The notes under the pieces are model-generated. The model did not search any database. It was given only the letters and a program-made list of their open reading frames with translations, and had not been told where the DNA came from. Of a stretch of DNA of 64,000 bases, positions 61,201 to 64,000 are shown piece by piece (the first letter of the stretch is position 1; every line of letters starts with the position of its first letter). This stretch comes from Temnopleurus reevesii. Its lineage: Eukaryota; Echinodermata; Echinoidea; Temnopleuroida; Temnopleuridae. A program made the translations under genes and the position numbers. The stretch spans positions 170,350-234,349 of the forward strand of contig BQKZ01000102.1 in assembly GCA_036244855.1 (NCBI GenBank), written 5' to 3'.

Positions 61201-61270
61201 CACATTGTTATCACGTAGCAAGTTGGGTAGATTCTGAACAACACTAATCCGCTGAACTTCTTGCCCAGAA
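9459..61270 (-). CDS. PPP4R4: PPP4R4: serine/threonine-protein phosphatase 4 regulatory subunit 4 (5'-partial, 23 exons)
   Basis: The gene encodes a HEAT-repeat regulatory subunit. In vertebrates PPP4R4 binds the PP4 catalytic subunit, mainly in the cytoplasm. Exons were assembled by hand: every junction is GT-AG and the phases match throughout, giving 893 codons and then TAA. Residues 1-627 (exons e1-e17) align end to end with the vertebrate PPP4R4 solenoid in order and without large gaps. Diagnostic stretches are VVPKVR, LCQDVDYEVR, SCVRLAALET, GRLCHGLS, SRNWRLHVDILEKLACLP and SSEKDKDV. Residues 628-893 form a linker, a charged helical segment (642-680) and a long Ser/Thr/Lys/Pro-rich tail that is probably disordered and longer than the vertebrate one. 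About 65 N-terminal residues expected from the human protein are missing; their exons should lie beyond 64000. PPP4R1 was considered, but the motifs fit PPP4R4 much better. The family assignment is firm; a PP4 role in this species is inferred. Confidence 0.96.
9557..10190. repeat. e23-e22 intron with long (ATC)n/(ACC)n tract
   Basis: About 9706-10050 is an imperfect trinucleotide tract (TCA/TCG/ACC units, with near-pure runs at 9893-10025), filling most of the 634-bp intron between the last two coding exons. Open frames here on both strands are poly-Ser/His/Asp artefacts. Confidence 0.85.
10191..10282 (-). CDS. PPP4R4: PPP4R4 exon e22 (Ser/Thr tail)
   Basis: Acceptor ttggattgacag; donor gtgggt (weak). 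Residues 832-861: TTRVVEYSSSSLSSPTASSS then AKRSTSGTHVS. The split codon AG|G matches e21 and G|AT matches e23. Confidence 0.8.
10283..14889 (-). other. PPP4R4: e22-e21 intron, mostly featureless
   Basis: AT-rich intron. Apart from the family C MITE at 11604-11784 and short A/T runs I see nothing in it. Confidence 0.6.
11604..11784. mobile_element. MITE family C, copy 2
   Basis: Begins CAGAAATGCCGGTCTTTCC and ends GAACGGTTGGCATCTCCG, with internal GCTTTCATCACAAGTGAA. It lies in the intron between e22 and e21. Confidence 0.7.
14890..15365. repeat. 232-bp tandem duplication spanning the e21 donor
   Basis: Two diverged copies of ~232 bp. Both contain a TGTGTCTCAA..ATGAAATA-like block, CTGAAAAA-TACTAC, and GGTGGTTGTCTTGACATTAT. 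The second overlaps the 3' end of e21. In the distal copy the donor reads AG|TT instead of AG|GT, so it is dead. Confidence 0.75.
15312..15447 (-). CDS. PPP4R4: PPP4R4 exon e21 (basic/Ser tail)
   Basis: Acceptor tcttctatcag, donor gtaagc. Residues 787-830 contain ASKAQKAAKSEVSSAPPSRT and ARAGKKSPSATLLETNNN. Low similarity to vertebrates, as expected for this tail; support comes from phase agreement, locally high GC and splice sites. A diverged 232-bp tandem copy of the donor region lies downstream. Confidence 0.82.
15448..17660 (-). other. PPP4R4: Intron upstream part between e20 and e21
   Basis: AT-rich intron. It holds a C-run followed by an A-rich low-complexity block of AAAAC and AAAT units at 16179-16330, and the candidate microexon at 17012-17017. 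Nothing else was seen. Confidence 0.6.
17012..17017 (-). CDS. PPP4R4: Candidate 6-nt microexon of PPP4R4
   Basis: Six bases, GAAAAA, lie between a good acceptor (ttattttaaacag) and a consensus donor (gtaagtgc), in the intron between e20 and e21. Inclusion keeps the frame and changes the junction from NR-A-SK to NR-GKT-SK-like sequence (Gly-Lys-Thr replaces one Ala). Without transcript data this may be a chance match, but both splice sites back to back are rare. Confidence 0.35.
17668..17925. repeat. Two tandem copies of the e20 donor end (~125-bp period)
   Basis: Starting at 17668, 17797 and 17918 (the last being the true exon edge), the plus strand reads TATCCTACCTC(G/C)ATT, then TTCAT, and within the copies AAATTGGTGTTTTAAT and AATAATCCAAGAT. 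All three carry an identical 5' splice site, gtaggata, on the transcript. Confidence 0.8.
17926..18126 (-). CDS. PPP4R4: PPP4R4 exon e20 (Ser-rich tail)
   Basis: Acceptor atctgtttgcag, donor gtagga. Residues 720-785 begin SKSNSHKHISTASGSKTSNG, followed by a seven-Ser run and two copies of a basic-Pro motif (RKTSPPHSHGP, then RKGSPPHTYGP). The Ser-Pro pairs could be phosphorylation sites, which is inference. The frame joins e19 and e21 exactly. Two further copies of the donor end lie downstream. Confidence 0.88.
18244..18721. mobile_element. piggyBac-like MITE (family B), 478 bp
   Basis: Ends TTAACCCTAATCAGGCCGGG and its inverted copy CCCGGCCTGATTAGGGTTAA. TTAA target duplications flanking CCCT/AGGG termini are typical of piggyBac. 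The interior has G-runs and no transposase. It lies in the e20-e19 intron. Confidence 0.8.
18722..19961 (-). other. PPP4R4: e20-e19 intron, remainder
   Basis: AT-rich sequence with no repeat or coding signal that I can support. Confidence 0.5.
19962..20193 (-). CDS. PPP4R4: PPP4R4 exon e19 (charged helix and start of tail)
   Basis: Acceptor atctttttcag; donor gtttgt (weak). Residues 642-718 begin LNMSQYYEDDIQDRKKEAEE and continue as a highly charged, probably helical segment, then a Lys/Glu-rich and a Ser/Pro/Asn-rich stretch. This corresponds to the human FYEKDLLDQEKEREELLLLE region. Locally higher GC and CG-rich codons fit a coding exon. Confidence 0.93.
20194..20681 (-). other. PPP4R4: e19-e18 intron
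   Basis: 488-bp AT-rich intron. I see nothing in it. Confidence 0.6.
20682..20723 (-). CDS. PPP4R4: PPP4R4 exon e18 (42-nt linker exon)
   Basis: Acceptor tttcatttcag, donor gtaagt, phase 0 on both sides, 14 codons: AVFELDRIQVHVDS. Matches human TVLELDRMEMSMD immediately after the HEAT domain. Recognised only by homology and its clean splice sites. Confidence 0.88.
20724..21383. repeat. e18-e17 intron with pyrimidine-rich block and partial e17 copy
   Basis: About 20840-21110 is C/T-rich on the plus strand (purine-rich in the transcript). 21139-21179 repeats ~40 bp of the e17 donor end (GTCTAATAGCTG.ATC.ACATC) with an altered donor (ACTAG instead of ACTTG context). Confidence 0.6.
21384..21528 (-). 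CDS. PPP4R4: PPP4R4 exon e17 (last HEAT exon)
   Basis: Acceptor tgtctttcttag, donor gtaagt, phase 0 out. Residues 580-627 contain LKMCSLLPRIKHQMKLPDDR and LEMVVRRLLSSEKDKDVDAA, matching human MKLCYLLPKVKSTLKIPADK and LEMCVRKLLCQEKDKDVLA. A partial copy of its donor-side end lies ~243 bp downstream (21139-21179). Confidence 0.96.
22058..22222. mobile_element. pogo-like MITE, 165 bp
   Basis: Bounded by TA. Left end CAGTAAAACCTGTTCTAGCG; right end, reversed, CAGTCAAATCTGTCTATAAA. Both arms carry a GACCACC motif, repeated internally. The termini and TA target fit pogo/Tigger-type elements. It lies in the e17-e16 intron. Confidence 0.75.
22281..22428 (-). CDS. PPP4R4: PPP4R4 exon e16
   Basis: Acceptor cttattctacag; donor gtaccg, which is weak for +4 to +6. 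Residues 531-578 contain YRKLYIDICIIVMEMFSKAF and MEPLMDLTSDPVPNI, matching human EIFSKSFFCKYFFLPAIELTHDPVANVR. Ends with AG, completed to Arg579 by e17. Confidence 0.95.
22725..22830 (-). CDS. PPP4R4: PPP4R4 exon e15
   Basis: Acceptor tacttttcag, donor gtaaga; phase 0 in, one base out. Residues 495-529 contain RALPIQHAAARTLCILMRNC and RKLDHRQDMVAKIIH, matching human VLPVQKAASRTLCIFLRYNRKQEQRHEVIQKLI. Confidence 0.95.
23227..23286. repeat. 60-bp partial copy of exon e14
   Basis: AGGAATAAACTTGGAATG, GCTAGTCAGGCACTTGG and AAGACAG.CAAGTT repeat exon positions 23415-23473 at a spacing of 187 bp. The copy is ~90% identical and lies in the downstream intron without an intact donor. Confidence 0.8.
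23388..23570 (-). CDS. PPP4R4: PPP4R4 exon e14
   Basis: Acceptor atgatggtag, donor gtgagt, phase 0 on both sides, 61 codons (residues 434-494). Contains VYGVADLIPAIVAAESRAA, SRNWRLHVDILEKLACLPKC and LTSDQIHSKFIPLIFKHV. This is the best-conserved block against human DLIPALTAAEQRAA...KYACLPHVISSDQIYYRF. A 60-bp partial copy lies downstream at 23227-23286. Confidence 0.96.
24551..24709. mobile_element. MITE family C, copy 3
   Basis: Begins CAGAGATGCCATCCATTCAAG and ends GAACGGTTGGCATCTCTG, with internal TTTTCATCACAAGTGAATGG shared with copy 2. It lies in the e14-e13 intron. Confidence 0.75.
25085..25185 (-). repeat. Degraded tRNA-derived SINE head (candidate)
   Basis: On the minus strand, TGTGGTTCGATGGTTTTG resembles a pol III A box and GAGGTTCAACCC a B box at tRNA-like spacing (~40 nt). 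No clear 3' tail was found. Confidence 0.35.
25495..25587 (-). CDS. PPP4R4: PPP4R4 exon e13
   Basis: Acceptor tccccacccag, donor gtgaga, phase 0 on both sides, 31 codons: VLQGIVSHLPETLMAFSKGG then SSSSHHQVDSK. Matches human VLDALIDHLPEILELMSTGG. The upstream intron contains a ~700-nt pyrimidine-rich (plus strand) tract. Confidence 0.94.
25640..26340. repeat. ~700-bp polypyrimidine tract (purine-rich in the transcript)
   Basis: The plus strand is almost entirely C and T (CCTTCC/CTCTCC units) in the e13-e12 intron. Long open frames here are low-complexity artefacts. Confidence 0.9.
26552..26629 (-). CDS. PPP4R4: PPP4R4 exon e12
   Basis: Acceptor tcatatcacag, donor gtaatg, phase 0 on both sides, 26 codons: VAHLLGNNVSCIHGEL then VSLLKDENLQ. 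Matches human VSKLLNSGVYLIHKELITLLQDESLE almost position for position. Confidence 0.95.
26630..27678 (-). other. PPP4R4: e12-e11 intron
   Basis: AT-rich, about 1 kb. I see no repeat, RNA or coding signal. Confidence 0.6.
27679..27798 (-). CDS. PPP4R4: PPP4R4 exon e11
   Basis: Acceptor gtgtcatcacag, donor gtatgt, phase 0 on both sides, 40 codons. Contains CMVLFAGARKFKAELHGTFA and SLCDDPQPQVRATLACGFHE, matching human MIVFVDPKNFHMELYSTF...CHDPEVPVRYTIAICFYE. A tRNA-derived SINE ends 24 bp upstream of its acceptor. Confidence 0.95.
27824..28114 (-). mobile_element. tRNA-derived SINE, 24 bp from the e11 acceptor
   Basis: On the minus strand an A box (TGGTTCTGACTCTCG, 28082-28096) and B box (GGTTCGAATCC, 28050-28060) have tRNA-like spacing. 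A ~200-bp body with GCGC-containing 3' part (CTTTACAAGTAGCC) and an (ATT)n tail follow. The tail ends 24 bp from the AG of exon e11 and so forms part of the region where its branch point would lie. Confidence 0.85.
28115..28650 (-). other. PPP4R4: e11-e10 intron, remainder
   Basis: AT-rich; nothing recognised. Confidence 0.5.
28651..28728 (-). CDS. PPP4R4: PPP4R4 exon e10
   Basis: Acceptor caatcatcag, donor gtaagt, phase 0 on both sides, 26 codons: NSPMLSMYREEHRLTECR then QFSAYNFP. The end matches human SVRKNCAYNFP, which anchors the exon. Too short to stand out as an open frame. Confidence 0.9.
28729..30590 (-). other. PPP4R4: e10-e9 intron, AT-rich part
   Basis: AT-rich with no supported feature; the rest of the intron is the purine tract listed next. 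Confidence 0.5.
30590..31425. repeat. ~840-bp polypurine tract (pyrimidine-rich in the transcript)
   Basis: The plus strand is almost entirely A and G (GAGAGG/GGGGAA units). It begins ~80 nt after the e9 donor in transcript order. Long open frames on either strand here are artefacts. Confidence 0.9.
31504..31551 (-). CDS. PPP4R4: PPP4R4 exon e9, 48-nt in-frame cassette (candidate)
   Basis: A 48-nt stretch between acceptor cttgtctag and donor gtgact, phase 0 on both sides, encodes EQSGASSSSSNPTTTK. It includes a short (TCA)n run. Vertebrate PPP4R4 has no matching residues at this point: e8 joined directly to e10 already gives a segment of about the right length. It is therefore probably a lineage-specific or alternative cassette. 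The donor is weaker than its neighbours. Confidence 0.6.
31845..31945. repeat. Small foldback, ~100 bp
   Basis: GATCAATGGGCAGGGATTT and its inverted copy AAATCCCTGCCCATTGATC are separated by ~45 bp. Lies in the e9-e8 intron. Confidence 0.75.
33400..33482 (+). repeat. SINE-type 3' tail with (ATT)n
   Basis: GTAAAGCGCTATGG, TTTTTAGCGCTATAG and a (TTA)n run resemble the 3' part of the SINE at 27824. No pol III box lies upstream, so the copy is 5'-truncated. Confidence 0.5.
33854..33951 (-). CDS. PPP4R4: PPP4R4 exon e8
   Basis: Acceptor gttttgcag, donor gtaagt, phase 0 out. Residues 263-294 contain NLTEELKLWFLKYYYKLCSV and GLNEKSISNDRL, matching human LRFLEFYKKLCTLGLQ. A second good donor (gtaagg) lies 41 nt downstream in a short, similar sequence; its use would soon reach a stop codon. 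Confidence 0.93.
33952..35176 (-). other. PPP4R4: e8-e7 intron
   Basis: AT-rich with short T and G runs; nothing further supported. Confidence 0.5.
35177..35299 (-). CDS. PPP4R4: PPP4R4 exon e7
   Basis: Acceptor tcttttaatag, donor gtagga. Residues 222-261 contain TCTQTIIPLVRKFCENAMNN and AVAKQFGRLCHGLS, matching human SQTILPLVKSFCEKSF...GKLCHGLYG. It sits between two long introns (8.1 kb upstream, 1.2 kb downstream). Confidence 0.95.
35875..35952. repeat. Short tandem repeat, ~24-bp unit
   Basis: Three copies of ATATGTGCAATGTTCAGTAT-like sequence in the e7-e6 intron. Confidence 0.7.
36540..36622 (+). repeat. SINE-type 3' tail with (ATT)n, second copy
   Basis: CTGTAAGCGCATAGG, TGCGCTATAAAAGAAC and then (TTA)n, similar to 33400-33482. 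5'-truncated. Confidence 0.45.
37427..37611. other. Assembly gap (185 N)
   Basis: Run of N directly after a 24-base A run, so sequencing or assembly failed at the homopolymer. Confidence 0.99.
39618..41850. repeat. Tandem duplication, ~0.9-kb copies
   Basis: Copy 1 (39618-40525) and copy 2 (40875-41846) both start TATGTTACTGACCAACAAAA and end CAGTGATGGGGAGTAATGC. The body is ~85% alike by eye, the last ~120 bp almost identical. A single N at 40526 directly follows copy 1. An unrelated ~350-bp spacer lies between. In the e7-e6 intron. Confidence 0.85.
41851..43397 (-). other. PPP4R4: e7-e6 intron, right part
   Basis: AT-rich; nothing supported. Confidence 0.5.
43398..43519 (-). CDS. PPP4R4: PPP4R4 exon e6
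   Basis: Acceptor tcacttctag, donor gtaagc. Residues 181-220 contain LEPTRSAILPDLVELGKDEE and SCVRLAALETIVSLLSLLDD, matching human LPELIELSRDEGSSVRLAAFETLVNLLD. Degenerate copies of the exon and its acceptor lie just upstream at 43551-44040. Confidence 0.95.
43551..44040. repeat. Degenerate copies of exon e6 with acceptor
   Basis: Two diverged copies (about 43551-43740 and 43850-44040) repeat GTAGTATTGCAC, CTCCA.TCTAGAAGT and ACTAGTCTGA..AACTCTC from exon e6 and its 3' splice site. They lie upstream of the exon in the transcript. Frames are broken. Confidence 0.75.
44555..46133. repeat. ~20-copy, ~76-bp tandem array of the e5 donor edge
   Basis: Units share CCTGATGTGAACATACCCC, CTTCTGGCCACACTGTCAAG, CTGTTTACATGTGACAAG and ATAGCGCTATCATAC. 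The second and third blocks repeat the last ~41 nt of exon e5 (46303-46343) and the first is its 5' splice site and flank. Most units have GTATGT instead of the exon's GTAAGT; the one at ~46078 retains GTAAGT. Confidence 0.9.
46303..46410 (-). CDS. PPP4R4: PPP4R4 exon e5
   Basis: Acceptor catgttacag, donor gtaagt (exon ends ..ttggg). Residues 145-179 contain IKKEILPLVTSLCQDVDYEV and ACMCKQLDSVARGLG, closely matching human IKREILPLVKSLCQDVEYEV. The last ~41 nt of this exon and its donor are the source unit of the ~20-copy array at 44555-46133 in the next intron. Confidence 0.95.
46860..47945. repeat. Tandem repeat, ~4-5 copies of ~215-230 bp
   Basis: Recurring blocks: AATGAGTCAATTAATTCATC, CATAGGACTAGAAGGT, CTGTCCCTTTAACTTG, and GACGGCCATCTTGGGGTAGA. 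Copies differ by indels. The array ends beside the MITE at 47989. Confidence 0.85.
47989..48456. mobile_element. 468-bp MITE with ~50-bp inverted ends (family D)
   Basis: Ends AAGCCCCGGTCACATAGGACC and the inverted ATGTGACCGGGGCTT, with arms continuing through GAATCGTGTTGC. The interior is GC-richer than its surroundings and has no transposase. Confidence 0.8.
49262..49844. other. Assembly gap (583 N)
   Basis: Run of N in the e5-e4 intron; content unknown. Confidence 0.99.
50040..50260. repeat. C/T-rich low-complexity stretch
   Basis: Plus strand rich in CTTTCTCTC units; open frames here are compositional. Confidence 0.7.
50432..52225. repeat. Duplicated block, two copies, split by a single N
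   Basis: Copy I (50432-51177) and copy II (51179-52225) share TTCCAGACACCATCACGTG, GAAGCGGTATCTCAAAGCAT, AACAATTCATTATAGGCCTC and the end AAATTCCTGCATTCTCTTC. A single N at 51178 is the exact boundary. Copy II alone carries the 320-bp insert at 51739-52058. Confidence 0.85.
51739..52058. mobile_element. hAT-like MITE, 320 bp
   Basis: Ends CAGGGAGCTACA and inverted TGTAGCACCCTG (11 of 12 match). CAGGG termini suit the hAT group. The empty site in copy I of the surrounding duplication confirms the insertion. The interior repeats CTTGCCC/GGGCAAG several times, giving short hairpins. No clear 8-bp target duplication was found. Confidence 0.75.
53222..53585. repeat. Tandem duplication, ~190-bp period
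   Basis: Two copies share AATAAGAATAATAACAATCA, TTATGCAATTTAGAAAAT, and TGTAGACCACTGTGTGAAAT through CTCAAATTCCTGATA. Confidence 0.85.
54551..54657 (-). CDS. PPP4R4: PPP4R4 exon e4
   Basis: Acceptor tctcatgacag, donor gtaagt. Residues 109-143 contain ILPIALSKGHLAQSVQSRLA and GKIATRFDTF, matching the human LNPLVSKAQLSQTVQSRL...GKLTNKFD HEAT unit. Ends with AT, completed to ATG (Met144) by e5. Confidence 0.94.
54658..57010 (-). other. PPP4R4: e4-e3 intron
   Basis: AT-rich intron with the 97-bp duplication listed next, and two related ~130-bp segments (about 55800-55890 and 56370-56470) sharing CCCATTTTCTCACAAA-like and TTTTGCTGGAGT blocks. Confidence 0.55.
56034..56213. repeat. Recent 97-bp tandem duplication
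   Basis: GGGATGCAGAGAAGGGACCC through AAAATGACATTGTTCC occurs twice at a 97-bp spacing with no difference seen over ~80 bp. Confidence 0.9.
57011..57084 (-). CDS. PPP4R4: PPP4R4 exon e3
   Basis: Acceptor ttttgcag, donor gtgagt. Two bases complete codon 84, then residues 85-108 read ISDAWLEVLLQIIAHLPKEV and onward, matching human NAWLETLLSVIEVLPKE. Ends in phase 0. No open frame long enough to stand alone, so it is found only by splicing and homology. Confidence 0.93.
57085..58460 (-). other. PPP4R4: e3-e2 intron, 3' part
   Basis: AT-rich; nothing recognised before the copy ladder at 58461. Confidence 0.5.
58461..59146. repeat. Five degenerate tandem copies of the e2 donor end
   Basis: Units of ~120-155 bp start near 58461, 58617, 58744, 58866 and 59010. 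They repeat ACCTGGATCTC, ACATTCTGTAAGATGG, CTGTAGGAATGT, GCATA.GTGAGATGAGG and ACTGCTC.TCAGCT from exon e2. The copy nearest the exon is most similar. Three retain a GT at the donor position as gttagt. Confidence 0.9.
59152..59299 (-). CDS. PPP4R4: PPP4R4 exon e2
   Basis: Acceptor cttcttatccag, donor gtaagt; phase 0 in, one extra base out. Residues 35-83 contain DVLHLANQELQDAATAAF and TYAQTFLQTILQNVDNRDP, a helical pair matching the YTHTFLQVIL...HRDTG region of the human protein. Five degenerate copies of its 3' part and donor follow in the downstream intron (58461-59146). Confidence 0.95.
59412..60037. mobile_element. 626-bp foldback with ~225-bp arms
   Basis: Left arm ~59412-59640 and right arm ~59810-60037 are inverted copies. 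Termini are GAAACCTTAAAGGGAAACC and the inverted GGTTCCCCTTTAAGTTTC. Inner shared blocks: GACATGACGTCA-type sequence, GGGGATCC.TGCGATCG, and CGGACGACCCGTT/AACGGGTTGTCCG. No transposase in the ~170-bp loop. In the e2-e1 intron. Confidence 0.85.
60038..61167 (-). other. PPP4R4: e2-e1 intron, remainder
   Basis: AT-rich. A 223-codon plus-strand open frame at 59928-60599 starts inside the foldback arm and shows no recognisable domain; I do not treat it as a gene. Confidence 0.5.
61168..61270 (-). CDS. PPP4R4: PPP4R4 exon e1
   Basis: Acceptor atattttcag, donor gtaagt. The exon starts with one base of a split codon and ends in phase 0. It encodes window residues 1-34, including QEVQRISVVQNLPNLL and RRVVPKVR, matching the first HEAT unit of vertebrate PPP4R4 (QDVQGTSVIANLP...RRVLPKVR). 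It is the most 5' exon I can recognise. Confidence 0.95.
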
Positions 61271-64000
61271 CTGAAAATATGAATCATAAAATACAAAATT
61301 ATTGATCACTCAATAATTAAACAAAAATTGTTGAAACTACCAAAGCATTTAATTAAAATATGCAGTAGGTTATGAAAACAAAAGCTAAACAACATGAAAG
61401 TGGCACAAAATATTTAGAATTGATAGATATATGTTTATGATAAAAGGATCGTAAGTTTGTGTAAATTATTAAATATATTAAATAAAATTCCTAAACTATT
61501 GCTTGAAAGTATTAGCATTGTTTTCATTTCAATGAAGACTTTGTTTTAGAAAGCATATGCCGTAACGTTTAAGCACTACGAATAAGCATGGCCCTACCAT
61601 TTAGAAAAATCCTAGGAAAGACCTTATGATGCAAGGTTGAAGCCACAATTTAGAACCCAAACACAGGCGTTCTTGTTGACTACTTCAACACTACTTAAAA
61701 TTTTAAAATGGATTCACTGAATGACAAGACCTAGAAACTGGTAAAAGCACAGCATACATGTTTATGCAGGCTAATTACATGGACAAACAAATGCTGCGAT
61801 GGCCCATTAATTTCTTTCTTTATTTTTTGTTCATTGGTCATTTCACATTAAGTCCCACTTGCACTCAGGGGGTCACACTTTAATATACAGAGACAACGGA
61901 GCAGTAAGGTTGATATGCCCAATACGAGTCAAGTACTATTGTGTTCATCCAGGTATACCTACAGGTGAAATGGGTGGTATTGATTATCTGAGCCAATGGG
62001 AACAATGAGAAGAGCTCTGCTCTATGGGCTGTCATTTCAAAGGCGGGTTTGACGGTCCAACGAAGCAGGAGAAAGCCTAGCATGGCAAACTACGTGCATT
62101 CGTGTTGACAAGCAGTCTCAAGCTGATTGCCAAACCCTTTCCATTAACCAAAAAATCTCCTGAAAGCAACTTTATATCACAAGTCATGTTTTTCCTACGT
62201 TCATTAAAATATGTCCAAGCCTCCTTTAGAATAGCTGATATCAGTGATAACATTTTAAACAACCATAAAAAATAGACCTTTTGAACATTTTTTGGACACT
62301 AAATGGATTGCCCTGAAATATACAATTTAGAAATTGCATTCTGCATAAATATTTGCTTTCATCATAAATTAACATTTTTGAATTTTTACCTGGCCTGTGT
62401 TGTAAAATCCTTTCCTACTACATGTATATGTCATTTTGAATCTTAACCGGTTTTTCATGAGGGTTAAAATTGTTGAACATGTTGCATTAACATTTCTTTC
62501 AATTTTTCTGAAATTACATTGGAGGTACGAAAAAAATTGTCACATCCTACAACTCCCACCATAGAACACGAACCATATTGTTTAGAGTAATATCTACTAA
62601 CAAAAAATTGATTCATTTTCAAATTTTCCACATGTATACAGGTGCAGATGAAAATATTGTGCCATTTTGGTGTATCATGTCGTCTTATATAAAAAATTTG
62701 AATTGGCTTTGGGTCTACTTTCCAAACATACAATGTCCGTCTATTTATAAGGGGGAAAAGGAATTTAGTGCCCCCATTATAATATCAGGCATTACGATAA
62801 TAACTGTCAAAATCAGAAAGTAAATGTACACAAATTAAGCATGTCGAAAGTTCAAACATTCTGTAAGTAGATCAAAACACATTTTTTCTTTACACTGGGC
62901 TTTACGAAGCTTCAAATCTGATATGCAGCCCTCAAGAAGTCAAATTCTGTATCTGAAGAAATTCTTACAGATACAAATGCTATTGTTCAATAGTTATTTT
63001 TATATTGAATGAATCTTTTCACTCTCCACATCCTCATTGTCTCAAACCAAAAGCGTAAGATGATTATGCAAATCGATTGTCCAAATTGAAAAGGGATACC
63101 CTTGAAAGTTGAGCTGAGAGCTCTTGGATCAATAGCTCGCACTGTAAAGTATGGCTCCCAAAGGGTCATTGGACTTATTGATTACAAAGATTGTTTACAA
63201 CAAGACCTATATGTGCCTTTGATATTTGAATATTGTAAGGTACAGTGTATATCTTGTATAAAGGTTACGTGATTTAACATTTCAGGAGAAGCATCAACCT
63301 CTACAGTGGTCAATAAAGGGAATTGTCATATCCTTTCTCTAATATCTGATTTTTATAATCCAAGAATCCATTCTCAATTACATTGTCAATTCTGAAAATA
63401 TATGAACAGAACCAGTTAAACATTAAATGTGAAAACTGGTTACGGTCATGAAAGTGATCTTTAAGATTACTTTCCTTTTAAAAACCAGTTGCACATGTGA
63501 CGAGAATGCTTGTCACAATTATGAAAGCAATTTTGAGCAGTATTCTATGGAACAATATCCTAAATGAACAAAGCTTTATTGTTTCAGGACTTTTGACAAA
63601 CATGAAAAGGGGTCTTATATTCCAGACTTTTTTTTATATTTCAGACTTTTTTTATATTTCAGACTTTTTTGCAAGATCAGCATTCACCATGAGATTGCCA
63701 ATCGATCAGTATCGGATCCAAAGTGATGACAATACAATGATTAGTTTCATCACCAAGTTAAAACTCACTGCTAGTGGAAGATGAGCCTACATAGATTGAC
63801 CTTTTTAATTTATCACTTCAAGTATATTGCAGATGTAATTGAAATGTCTCTTGCTCATCAATCTTTCCAAGAAGACATGCCATTATAATGACACTACAAA
63901 CATATCAAGTAGAATGCCATCATCAATTCCGCTAAAGCTTGATCTATATATATATTCTGCCTATTAAAACAGATGAAAGTAAGTCTTGAGGGAAGAGGCA
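61271..64000. other. PPP4R4: Upstream intron of PPP4R4, no exon recognised
   Basis: AT-rich. I looked on the minus strand for the conserved segment expected just before exon e1 (the EDLSDIERAVYLL-like region) and did not find it. A three-fold ATATTTCAGACTTTTTT repeat lies at 63617-63672. Confidence 0.6.

Overview
The window is AT-rich animal genomic DNA dominated by one large, intron-rich gene on the minus strand. The encoded protein is PPP4R4, a HEAT-repeat regulatory subunit of protein phosphatase 4. I can follow 23 coding exons from 61270 down to a stop codon at 9459. All are joined by GT-AG introns with compatible phases, giving 893 codons before the stop (896 with an optional 6-nt microexon). 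The N-terminal exons lie beyond the right edge. The intron sizes, dense short inverted-repeat elements, tRNA-derived SINE and PPP4R4 divergence suggest a marine deuterostome, most likely an echinoderm such as a sea urchin. The organism is an inference; no species-specific marker was seen.

Layout, left to right. 1-9130 is the 3' flank of PPP4R4 and carries several families of inverted-repeat elements, including one inserted inside another; no convincing gene was found there. 9130-9458 is the probable 3' UTR. 9459-21528 holds the Ser/Lys/Pro-rich C-terminal tail exons, the linker and the last HEAT exon. 22281-61270 holds the rest of the HEAT-repeat solenoid. 61271-64000 is upstream intron or 5' flank with no exon recognised.

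Introns contain MITE-like foldbacks (piggyBac-like, pogo-like, hAT-like and unclassified), a tRNA-SINE lying 24 bp from a splice acceptor, two long polypurine/polypyrimidine tracts, tandem duplications, and two assembly gaps. Two single N bases sit exactly at boundaries of duplicated blocks.

The most unusual structure is a recurring one. At least seven PPP4R4 exons have degenerate tandem copies of their own edge in the adjoining intron, and in most cases the copy includes the 5' splice site. The extreme case is an array of about 20 units of roughly 76 bp (44555-46133), each copying the last ~41 nt of exon e5 plus its donor. A second ladder of five copies follows exon e2. These form rows of decoy or alternative 5' splice sites inside one transcription unit. 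I found no bacterial-type operon, CRISPR array or defence system.
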